Source: Geobacter sp. UBA5730
Lineage (GTDB): Bacteria > Desulfobacterota > Desulfuromonadia > Geobacterales > Pseudopelobacteraceae
Reading direction: 5' to 3'
DNA: 64,000 nt
Assembly: GCA_002419465.1 (NCBI GenBank)
Contig: DIGE01000016.1
Span: forward strand, 158,478-222,477
Part shown: in pieces, positions 52,654 to 58,986 of the stretch
How positions within the stretch are numbered: position 1 is the stretch's first letter
Layout: each line of letters opens with the position of its first letter
Made by a program: the position numbers and the translations under genes
Notes under the pieces: model-generated
The model's database searches: none
Told to the model about the DNA's origin: nothing
The model's input: the letters and a program-made list of their open reading frames with translations, nothing else

Positions 52654-54504
52654 CTACTTCATAAAGGCAAAGATCATTGCTACTACCAGGGCCAGCCCGG
52701 TAAAGACTGCCAGGAAGCCGAAGGTTTTAAAGATAAAATCATATGCAACACTACTGGGCTTTTCACAGACGAAACTCTCAGTGATGCCTTGCTCTTCGTA
52801 ACGCTTCCACTGGTCGCCTCGCTCTTCGATAAATTCTTCCTTGGACATCTGACCGTTGAAGATCACGAAATCCATCGGGAATTTTTCAGGACGACCATGA
52901 GTGTTGAAGAAGTGTACCGTAAAGATGAAGCCGGTGGCCAGCAAGGCTTCGTCAGAGTGAACAATCGTTGCAATATTCATCATCCAGCCTGGCAGGAACA
53001 TGCCGAAAAATTCCGGGAACCACAGAATCAGACCGGAACCGCCGATGGCAAACATACCCCAGAAGACAGCGATGAAGTCAAATTTTTCCCAATAAGTCCA
53101 GCGTTCAAAGGTCGGCTTGGGGCCTTTGAACAGGAACCACTTGACCATGCCGACCACATCCTTGATGTCGCGGAAGTTGGGCATCAGGGAGTCAGGACCG
53201 AACATCCGTTGCAGAAAGTTACCTCTGATGTCTTTGCGTAGGATCAGGAAGTCAATACTCATCCACAGGGCGCCAAGGAAGTAATAGAAGGTCAACACAG
53301 CGCAGCCACGGTGGATCAGTCCGGCATACTCGACGCCACCGTAGAAGGACATCAGGGTTTTGGCCCAGGTCTGGTCAGCAAACTTGAGCGGTAAGCCGGT
53401 CAGGGAGAGGCCCAGGAAGCTGATGATTACGGTAACGTGCAGGAAAATATGACGCTTTTTGAAGCGAAGGTACTGTTTGTGAGGTTCTTCAACATGGTGG
53501 ACATGGCCATCAGCCAGCGCCTGTTGTTTTTCACGATTTTCCACAAAACCACGGAACATCCACAGCAGGGTATGCACCCAGAACACGGCAAAGGTACCCA
53601 CCAACAGGCCTACCATGGCCATGAAGGTCCAATAGAGCAACGGGTAGTTCTGACGGTCAGAGTGGTTGCCGTGAGAATAGTACTTTGCAAACAGAGGTGT
53701 AGCTTTGGCGTGGCAGGTTTGGCACGATTTGTAGAGGTTGTCCGGGTGCACCGATGAGGCCGGGTCTTCTTTGGGCAGTACAGTATGAGCGGTGTGACAA
53801 TCGGAGCAGCCAGCAGCCTTCTGCAACATACCAAGGCGGTAGCCCTTGCCATGATAACTCTCCAGGTAGGTTTCTACCGAGGTGTGGTTGACGTGATTCC
53901 GCTCCATCATTTTTTCGTCGGCGTGACATTTGATACAGGCGTCAACGTGGAACATCCGGCCCTCGACGGTTGTGGCCGGTTGAATTTTTTTGATGCTGTG
54001 CAGGCCATGGCAATTGGAGCAATCCGGGGCATCCTTGCTCCCTTTCATGACCGCCTTGCCGTGGACCGAAGCCTCGAAATTCTTGTTGTTGGGGTGACAT
54101 TTGAGGCAGGAGGTAAGAATTGCCTTCTTGTCGCCTTTTTTAATCGCCATGCTATGGATATCGTTATGACATGAGACACAGATCAGCCCTTTGTCTGCAT
54201 GGATGCTCTTCGAAAATTCTTTGGCTTCGTTGCCATGGCATCGCGCACAGTTGACCTTTTCCAGCTTGGTGCTGCCGGTCATGTGTTTTTTGAGGTCGGC
54301 GCTCTGCAGGTGGCAACTGGTACAGCCGTTTTTGCCGTGGGGCGAGGCGCCGAACTTGTCAAGGTTGATTGTGGCGCCGTGACAGCCAAGGCAGTTCTCG
54401 GGATCGTAGGCCATGCTGCTGGTCTCGGCATAGCCGGCAACCGGAGCAGACAGAAGACCCAGGAGGACGAACAGGATCAGAAACGGGAAGGCAAGGTGTC
54501 GCAT
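52654..54504 (-). CDS. CbcL-like inner-membrane cytochrome b/c: nine c-hemes plus b-type domain
   Basis: A 616-residue quinol-to-periplasm electron conduit. A signal peptide precedes nine CxxCH motifs between about residues 38 and 270 (CLGCH, CTSCH, CARCH, CVSCH, CLKCH, CSNCH, CIKCH, CSDCH, CQTCH). The C-terminal half has about six membrane helices with His suited to b-heme ligation (VTVIISFLGLSLTGLPLKF, GLIHRGCAVLTFYYFLGAL, IATIVHSDEALLATGFIF). Nine c-hemes fused to a HydC/FdnI-like diheme b domain is the architecture of Geobacter CbcL, needed for respiration of low-potential metal acceptors. I do not assign the symbol because paralogues exist. It lies 3 bases after the transposase-derived gene. 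Confidence 0.88.
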   Translation of the reverse strand: MRHLAFPFLILFVLLGLLSAPVAGYAETSSMAYDPENCLGCHGATINLDKFGASPHGKNGCTSCHLQSADLKKHMTGSTKLEKVNCARCHGNEAKEFSKSIHADKGLICVSCHNDIHSMAIKKGDKKAILTSCLKCHPNNKNFEASVHGKAVMKGSKDAPDCSNCHGLHSIKKIQPATTVEGRMFHVDACIKCHADEKMMERNHVNHTSVETYLESYHGKGYRLGMLQKAAGCSDCHTAHTVLPKEDPASSVHPDNLYKSCQTCHAKATPLFAKYYSHGNHSDRQNYPLLYWTFMAMVGLLVGTFAVFWVHTLLWMFRGFVENREKQQALADGHVHHVEEPHKQYLRFKKRHIFLHVTVIISFLGLSLTGLPLKFADQTWAKTLMSFYGGVEYAGLIHRGCAVLTFYYFLGALWMSIDFLILRKDIRGNFLQRMFGPDSLMPNFRDIKDVVGMVKWFLFKGPKPTFERWTYWEKFDFIAVFWGMFAIGGSGLILWFPEFFGMFLPGWMMNIATIVHSDEALLATGFIFTVHFFNTHGRPEKFPMDFVIFNGQMSKEEFIEERGDQWKRYEEQGITESFVCEKPSSVAYDFIFKTFGFLAVFTGLALVVAMIFAFMK

Positions 54505-54507
54505 GGT

Positions 54508-55251
54508 TTAGTACTCCTGAAGGGTAGTGTGATCAATCAACAATTGACAACAGAGGTCTGCAGCATCGGCGCGCTGTCGTACCTTAAAGCGGAATTCCAT
54601 TTCACGCAGAAACAGGGGAAAGTTGTGGCGGAAGCCCCCCTGGTAGCGTGCCAGCCCTTTTTTTGCAAACTGCCAGAACTGGCGGGGAAGCTCTGACGGC
54701 TGATTCTCATGAAGATACAGATGCATCTGGTCCAACAGGTGGCGTTCGATGCTCTCCGGGGAACGGCCATACAGCCAGCCACTGATGTCGGACGTATTCG
54801 GTGTGCCTTTCAGGTCGTTACTGTCGTCGCAGAACAGCAACCAGATGGTTTCCAGCGAGGAGGCTACTGCGCAGACAGGTCGGGCCAGATTGCCACAGTC
54901 AGGGCGTGATCCGTCAGTTTCAAACAGACGTGAGGGTACCCGGTAGTCACCGAAGTGGGCCAGGGCAGATTCTTCACAACAGTGCGCCATCCCCTCACGT
55001 GCCCGCAGAAAGTAGCGCTGTACCGTTTTGATGTTCAGAGTTAACTCAGTTGCGACAGAGGTGGTGGTGGTCATTTCCCAAAAACGTTGCGCGATGATGC
55101 GGATAGTCTCTTCCGGTAGGTGCGAATAGCGGGTAATCGGCGTAAATTTATGGGCACACTGGGCACATTTCATCCTGCCATCCTCAAGATGATACGTTTT
55201 GCCTCTGCCGCAGAAAGGACAGTGAGGCGTTGTAGAAGCTAAAACAGTCAT
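54508..55251 (-). CDS. IS1595-transposase-derived protein, probable regulator
   Basis: A 247-residue protein with an N-terminal Cys4 zinc ribbon (CPFCGRGKTYHLEDGRMKC then AQC) and a helix-turn-helix (TTSVATELTLNIKTVQRYF), as in IS1595-type transposases. The C-terminus FWQFAKKGLARYQGGFRHNF and then LREMEFRFKVR mirrors the end of the IS1595 DDE domain. The expected catalytic DET is not seen; the equivalent region reads FETDGSRPD. No terminal inverted repeats flank it. It starts at the ATG at 55251 and is 3 bases from the CbcL-like gene, so it is probably a domesticated DNA-binding protein in a two-gene operon. Confidence 0.75.
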   Translation of the reverse strand: MTVLASTTPHCPFCGRGKTYHLEDGRMKCAQCAHKFTPITRYSHLPEETIRIIAQRFWEMTTTTSVATELTLNIKTVQRYFLRAREGMAHCCEESALAHFGDYRVPSRLFETDGSRPDCGNLARPVCAVASSLETIWLLFCDDSNDLKGTPNTSDISGWLYGRSPESIERHLLDQMHLYLHENQPSELPRQFWQFAKKGLARYQGGFRHNFPLFLREMEFRFKVRQRADAADLCCQLLIDHTTLQEY

Positions 55252-55268
55252 GATTTCGTCCGGTTTGA

Positions 55269-55296
55269 TGGTGTAGTCCGAAAATCTGGTGTAGTC
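55269..55296. repeat. Direct repeat upstream of the transposase-derived gene
   Basis: TGGTGTAGTC occurs at 55269-55278 and 55287-55296, so the copies are 18 bases apart, between 18 and 45 bases upstream of the gene start. It may be an operator or a promoter-associated repeat. Confidence 0.5.
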
Positions 55297-55304
55297 TTTT
55301 TTTA

Positions 55305-55340
55305 GACACAAAAAGACAGGAAGGAAAACCTTCCTGTCTT
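55305..55340 (-). terminator. Rho-independent terminator of the second MKAK operon
   Basis: AAGACAGGAAGG (55340-55329 on the minus strand) pairs perfectly with CCTTCCTGTCTT (55324-55313) around a TTTT loop and is followed by a T-rich tail. It separates the MKAK operon from the transposase-derived gene. Confidence 0.88.
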
Positions 55341-55358
55341 ACTGCGAGTGAGCAGTTT

Positions 55359-55505
55359 TCAGCTCATCAGTTTGACCGCTATATGAGAGAGAGCGGGCCA
55401 GGCCACTGCAAGTCCGGCTCCGGCGGCGAAAACTCCGGCTACCGCAAGTACCTTGCCAATGTACTTGCGATCATCAAGATCGGAATAACTGACTTTTGCC
55501 TTCAT
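55359..55505 (-). CDS. MKAK-type small membrane protein 2
   Basis: A 48-residue protein starting MKAKVSYSDLDDRKYIGK, then one hydrophobic helix (VLAVAGVFAAGAGLAVAW, about 19-36). AAAGGAG precedes the ATG. Its first residues match those of the next upstream gene and of the protein at 49582-49854. It is the last gene of the NifX-like/MKAK operon and is followed by a strong terminator. No family known to me. Confidence 0.75.
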   Translation of the reverse strand: MKAKVSYSDLDDRKYIGKVLAVAGVFAAGAGLAVAWPALSHIAVKLMS

Positions 55506-55547
55506 AGTGAAGCTCCTTTCGAGGTTATTGTTGTCACTGCTTTAAGG

Positions 55548-55700
55548 TTAGCTGAAAAGGCTGACAATAGCGCCGATTGCGCTGGCCGCTGACCAGGTTA
55601 CAAAACCTGCCAGGAAAATGGTGATGCCGGCAAAAACTGCCAGACTGCCACGTGCGGTGGTCTCGGCTACCAGGGTTGAAAAATTGCTTTTTGCTTTCAT
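55548..55700 (-). CDS. MKAK-type small membrane protein 1
   Basis: A 50-residue protein starting MKAKSNFSTLVAETTARG, followed by a hydrophobic helix (SLAVFAGITIFLAGFVTWSA, about 19-38). AAAGGAG precedes the ATG. It shares the N-terminal pattern with two other small proteins of the window and lies 61 bases after the NifX-like gene in the same sigma-54-driven unit. The single helix and short soluble N-terminus suggest a small regulator or subunit of a membrane complex (inference). Confidence 0.76.
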   Translation of the reverse strand: MKAKSNFSTLVAETTARGSLAVFAGITIFLAGFVTWSAASAIGAIVSLFS

Positions 55701-55761
55701 GATGTTACTCCTTTCGCAGGTAAGCGCCGTTGTTAATGTAGATAGCTCTTGATAACTGGCG

Positions 55762-56079
55762 TCAGATGATGTTGAGCTGTTTAAGCAGCTTGCGAGCTGC
55801 CTCACTTCCCTCACTGAAGACCCGTATGCCTGATTTGACCATCGTATCGATCAATGCCCCTTCCGGGCGAGTACGGCAAACTATTTGGTGTACTCCGAGC
55901 TCATGCAGCCAGTTTGGGAGTAATTGGGATTCTTTAGCGTCCCAGATGCCGATGCTGACCTGCTGTCCGTTCGTATTTTTTTGTCCAGCCTGCTCAACAA
56001 TGAAAAAAATCCGTTCAAAACCGCTGGTGGGATGAGTCAGGCTTCCGTAGTAGGGTATGGCGATCTTGCCGGTGGTCAT
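55762..56079 (-). CDS. NifX/NifB-type dinitrogenase iron-molybdenum cofactor family protein
   Basis: A 105-residue cytoplasmic protein of the NifX/VnfX/NifB C-terminal fold: KIAIPYYGSLTHPTSGFERI at the start, QLLPNWLHELGVHQIVCRTR and IDTMVKSGIRVFSEGSEAAR. Members bind metal-sulfur cofactors or serve as metal-cluster carriers outside nitrogen fixation too. No other nif gene is present. It is the first gene after a sigma-54 promoter (start about 30 bases upstream) and leads two MKAK small proteins, which suggests a metallocofactor or redox stress link. Confidence 0.85.
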   Translation of the reverse strand: MTTGKIAIPYYGSLTHPTSGFERIFFIVEQAGQKNTNGQQVSIGIWDAKESQLLPNWLHELGVHQIVCRTRPEGALIDTMVKSGIRVFSEGSEAARKLLKQLNII

Positions 56080-56120
56080 GGTGTCCTCATAATGATTTAC
56101 TGCGTTTTGTCTATTACCAA

Positions 56121-56136
56121 TACATTATACGTGCCA
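56121..56136 (-). promoter_or_regulatory. Sigma-54 (-24/-12) promoter of the NifX-like/MKAK operon
   Basis: The minus strand reads TGGCACG-TATA-ATGTA (56136-56121). The -24 element is a perfect match; at -12 the invariant GC is GT. Spacing is correct. Expected transcription start is about 56110, 31 bases before the gene. Confidence 0.65.
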
Positions 56137-56237
56137 ACCACATACGTAAAAAATTTATAAAAAAATAAGCTTAATAAACGGTTAGTTGTGATGTGTTGTT
56201 GCTTATGTTGAGTTTTTTGTTGTATGAGAGGAATGCT

Positions 56238-56339
56238 GTTGCATATGCAACGTTTTCGTGCGTACTCATACCTAAGTAGGCTATATTGTTTGTTTGAGTT
56301 AGTGCAACGTGTTTGCAACGTGTTGCATGAGCTTGCAAC
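56238..56339. promoter_or_regulatory. Cluster of GTTGCA/TGCAAC repeats: candidate activator binding sites (UAS)
   Basis: Within the 350-base gap lie GTTGCA-TA-TGCAAC (56238-56251, perfect palindrome), GTGCAACG (56302-56309), TTGCAACG (56313-56320) and GTTGCA-N6-TGCAAC (56322-56339). They are about 100-200 bases upstream of the minus-strand sigma-54 promoter and match the cluster at 49197-49297. Confidence 0.72.
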
Positions 56340-56372
56340 GCATTGAAGAGGCTTTGCGGCAACCTGGCGGAC

Positions 56373-56400
56373 AAAAAAACGGGGCGGATTACTCCGCCCC
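56373..56400 (-). terminator. Rho-independent terminator of the selenoprotein gene
   Basis: Minus-strand GGGGCGGA (56400-56393) pairs with TCCGCCCC (56388-56381) over a 4-base loop and is followed by GTTTTTTT. Confidence 0.92.
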
Positions 56401-56429
56401 GCTACTATCCTTAAATAAGTCAGGATGCG

Positions 56430-57587
56430 TTATTCAAAGATTTCGTAGTTGTCACCTTTAAACTTCACGTTTGCATTCAGCACTTTCAGATTGGTGAGTC
56501 CTTTTGCCTTCAAGGTCTCATAGGCTGTGCTGGAACGGATGCCGGTGGCGCAGTGGATAATAATTGTCTTGTCCTTGGGGATCTCTTTGTATCGCATTGC
56601 AACCTGTTCAAAGGGGATATGCAGTGAACCCTTGAAACTGCCGGTTGCCTGTTCTGCATCGTTCCGTACATCCAGGATGACGATAGACGGGTCGTTCAAC
56701 AGTTTTTTAAAGTCTGCAATGGTAATGTCATGGGCTTTGAGGACCCGCACGAAGGTCAGATTGGCTGGAGCCGGCCTGGCACCGGTTTCAACCGGGTAGC
56801 CCAGCTTTTGCCACCGTTCGAATCCACCCGGGAAGACGGTTGCTTTCGACAGGTTGTAGTCGAACATCAGTTCCCGTGCCTTGTCGATATCAGCTTGATT
56901 GTCACTGTAAAAAACGATTGAGGCACCCTTGAAGGATGGCCAGTTGCTTTCCTTGTACTTGTTCAAATCTGCAGCAGGCAGGTTCAGTGCTCGGGGGATG
57001 TGGCCAGCAGCAAATTTTGCAGGCGTACGCAGGTCTAGTAACAGGATGTTCTCGTCTTTTACAAACTTCGGTGAGGAGTGGAAGGGCAGATCGGCATTGG
57101 CCCAGGCCGGGTCGCCGCCGGAGAAAACCTTGACATTGGTGTAACCATGTTTAACTGCCAGACCGGCAGCTTTAATGGAGAACGGTCAGGTGGGGCCCCC
57201 GCACCAGAAGATGTGAAGCTTGTTCTTGTCCGGGCTCAACATCGGGTGGGCTTTCCCTTCCTGATCCAGCTTTACCATTTCTGTGTCCGGTAAGCTCAAT
57301 GAGTTTGGGATGGTTGCTGCATGGAAACGTCCTGCAGGGCGACTGTCAAAAAGCAGGTAGTTGCCAGCTTCAGGTCCTTTGTCCACCAAAGTCTTCAATT
57401 CATCAACGGTAATAACTGTGACACCTTTGGGCAGTACCGGGCCTGCAGGTTTTGCAGGTTTAGCTGCAGCTACGGTCTGGGGTGCCGGGGCTTCGCTCTT
57501 GACCTCTGGTCCGGTTTCGCAGCCTGCCAGCAGAGCCACGGTCATCAGTGTTGCCAAGCTGGCGGCCAGTCTGTTACGAATGCTCAT
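56430..57587 (-). CDS. Triple-rhodanese lipoprotein, probable selenoprotein (UGA = Sec134)
   Basis: One 386-codon frame is interrupted only by TGA at 57188-57186. A lipoprotein signal ends at Cys 23 (ALLAGC). Rhodanese domain 1 (about 50-170) reads HIFWCGGPT, then UGA, then PFSIKAAGLAVKHGYTNVKV; related rhodaneses have CGGPTC here, so Sec replaces the second Cys (C129, U134). Domain 2 (about 180-265) has FYSDNQAD and no catalytic Cys. Domain 3 (about 280-385) has IIHCATGIRSS with Cys 346. A hairpin with loop GGUCU sits 15 bases after the UGA. AAGGAGG precedes the ATG. Both sides of the UGA are in frame and well conserved, so a frameshift or pseudogene is unlikely. Function: periplasmic sulfur or selenium transfer or thiol redox (inference). 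Confidence 0.85.
57145..57178 (-). promoter_or_regulatory. Candidate bacterial SECIS element
   Basis: In the mRNA, 15 bases after the UGA, GCUGCC-GGUCU-GGCAGU forms a 6-base-pair stem (57170-57165 with 57159-57154) with the apical GGUCU seen in the E. coli fdhF SECIS. A lower stem CCAU/AUGG (57178-57175, 57148-57145) extends it past an internal loop. Confidence 0.75.
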
Positions 57588-57684
57588 GATGCCTCCTTGT
57601 AAGGTGATATTTCCCTGAAGGGAACCTAAATCGTTATATTTGCATATAGTTAAAAATATATTAATGTGATTAAATAGTTAGCGA

Positions 57685-57713
57685 ACTTTACGCGGCCGCC
57701 TCAGTACTGTCAA
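57685..57713 (-). promoter_or_regulatory. Sigma-70 promoter for the selenoprotein gene
   Basis: Minus-strand TTGACA (57713-57708) and TAAAGT (57690-57685) with 17-base spacing, about 98 bases upstream of the rhodanese start. Confidence 0.55.
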
Positions 57714-57787
57714 GGGAAAAGACCACGCTTGGTTTCTATACCTGATTACTCTATTGAGTCGGTATGCTTAAAACAATCTGGGCCAAC

Positions 57788-57815
57788 TTGCAATCGGATT
57801 GATCTGTGTTAAAAT
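57788..57815 (+). promoter_or_regulatory. Possible sigma-70 promoter for the hydrogenase operon
   Basis: TTGCAA (57788-57793) and TAAAAT (57810-57815) with 16-base spacing, about 50 bases before the small-subunit gene. The region is AT-rich, so chance matches are possible. Confidence 0.4.
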
Positions 57816-57864
57816 AAAAAAAACATTTGCTTTTTCAGCAAAGTAACAATCGCAGGAGGAAGCC

Positions 57865-58983
57865 ATGAGCAGGCCACAAGAGGATGTTATGCCATCAGGC
57901 AGGTTCTCGGTCGCACGATTGTTGGAAGAACGGGGAGTCTCCCGCCGTGAGTTTCTGGCGTTTTGTTCTGCCGTCACCGCAGCGATGGCCTTGCCAGCCA
58001 CCATGGTGCCGAAGGTGGCCCACGCGCTGGACAAGGTACAGCGCCCTCCGCTGGTCTGGATGGAGTTCCAGGACTGCTGCGGCGACACCGAAGCACTGCT
58101 CAGGTCTGCCAACCCCACGGTAGGCGAGCTGGTGTTGGATATCCTTTCGATTGATTATCACGAGACCATCATGGCCGCTGCCGGGCACCAGGCTGAGGCC
58201 ACACTGGAAAAGACCATCACCGATTACAAGGGCAAATACCTCTGCATTGTTGAGGGCTCCATCCCGATGAAGGATGGTGGTGTGTATGGATGTGTAGGGG
58301 GGAAATCCCACCTCGACCGGGCGCGGCAGGTCTGCGGCAGTGCGGCTGCCACCATTGCGGTGGGTACCTGTGCCGCATTTGGCGGCATTGCCGCTGCGGT
58401 TCCCAACCCCACGGGCGCAGTGGGAGTCACCAGGGCGGTGCCGGGAGCCACGGTCGTCAACCTGCCGGGCTGCCCATGCAATGCCGATAATCTGACTGCT
58501 GTGGTGGTGCACTACTTAACCTTTGGCAAACTGCCTGCCATGGACGGACATGGTCGACCGCTGTTTGCCTACGGAAAAAGGATTCATGACAACTGTGAGC
58601 GCCGGCCTCACTTTGATGCCGGTCAATATGTTGAACACTGGGGAGATGATGCCCACCGTAAAGGGTTCTGTCTCTACAAGATGGGGTGCAAGGGGCCGGC
58701 AACCTTTCATAATTGTCCCACCCAGCGCTTTAACGAAAAGGTCAGTTGGCCGGTAGCCAGTGGCCACGGATGTGTGGGCTGCTCTGAACCACAGTTTTGG
58801 GACACCTCACCCCTGTACCGACGTCTGCCTAATGTGCCCGGGTTCGGCATCGAGCAGAGCGCCGACAAGATCGGCCTGGGCTTTGCCGCTGGTGTTGCCG
58901 GGGCCTTTGCCATCCATGGTGCCATGAATGCACTGCGTAAAGACAAAGAACCGACCGACGATCATCAGCAAGGGGAGGACTAG
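57865..58983 (+). CDS. hyaS: [NiFe] hydrogenase small subunit, Tat-exported (HyaS-type)
   Basis: Electron-transfer subunit of a periplasm-facing, membrane-bound uptake hydrogenase. The N-terminus has the Tat motif SRREFLAF and a hydrophobic stretch. The proximal cluster region reads MEFQDCCGDTEALLRSANP: where most small subunits have CxxC, this has C followed by Asp at +3. Other cluster cysteines are visible (GVYGCVGG, LPGCPC, the distal HDNCERRPHFDAGQ, and CPTQRF/GCVGCSEPQFWD). A C-terminal helix (IGLGFAAGVAGAFAIHGAM) anchors it. AGGAGG precedes the ATG. It heads a small-large-cytochrome b-protease operon, the order described as hyaSLBP in Geobacter. Confidence 0.93.
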   Translation: MSRPQEDVMPSGRFSVARLLEERGVSRREFLAFCSAVTAAMALPATMVPKVAHALDKVQRPPLVWMEFQDCCGDTEALLRSANPTVGELVLDILSIDYHETIMAAAGHQAEATLEKTITDYKGKYLCIVEGSIPMKDGGVYGCVGGKSHLDRARQVCGSAAATIAVGTCAAFGGIAAAVPNPTGAVGVTRAVPGATVVNLPGCPCNADNLTAVVVHYLTFGKLPAMDGHGRPLFAYGKRIHDNCERRPHFDAGQYVEHWGDDAHRKGFCLYKMGCKGPATFHNCPTQRFNEKVSWPVASGHGCVGCSEPQFWDTSPLYRRLPNVPGFGIEQSADKIGLGFAAGVAGAFAIHGAMNALRKDKEPTDDHQQGED

Positions 58984-58986
58984 ATC

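Noticed and set aside
54508..55251. Intact insertion sequence
   Set aside because: No flanking inverted repeats or target duplication, tight operon spacing with the cytochrome gene, and the expected catalytic DET not seen.
57186..57188. TGA as an ordinary stop or frameshift making two rhodanese genes
   Set aside because: Both parts are in the same frame, domain similarity runs through the TGA, the downstream part lacks a ribosome site, and a SECIS-like hairpin follows.
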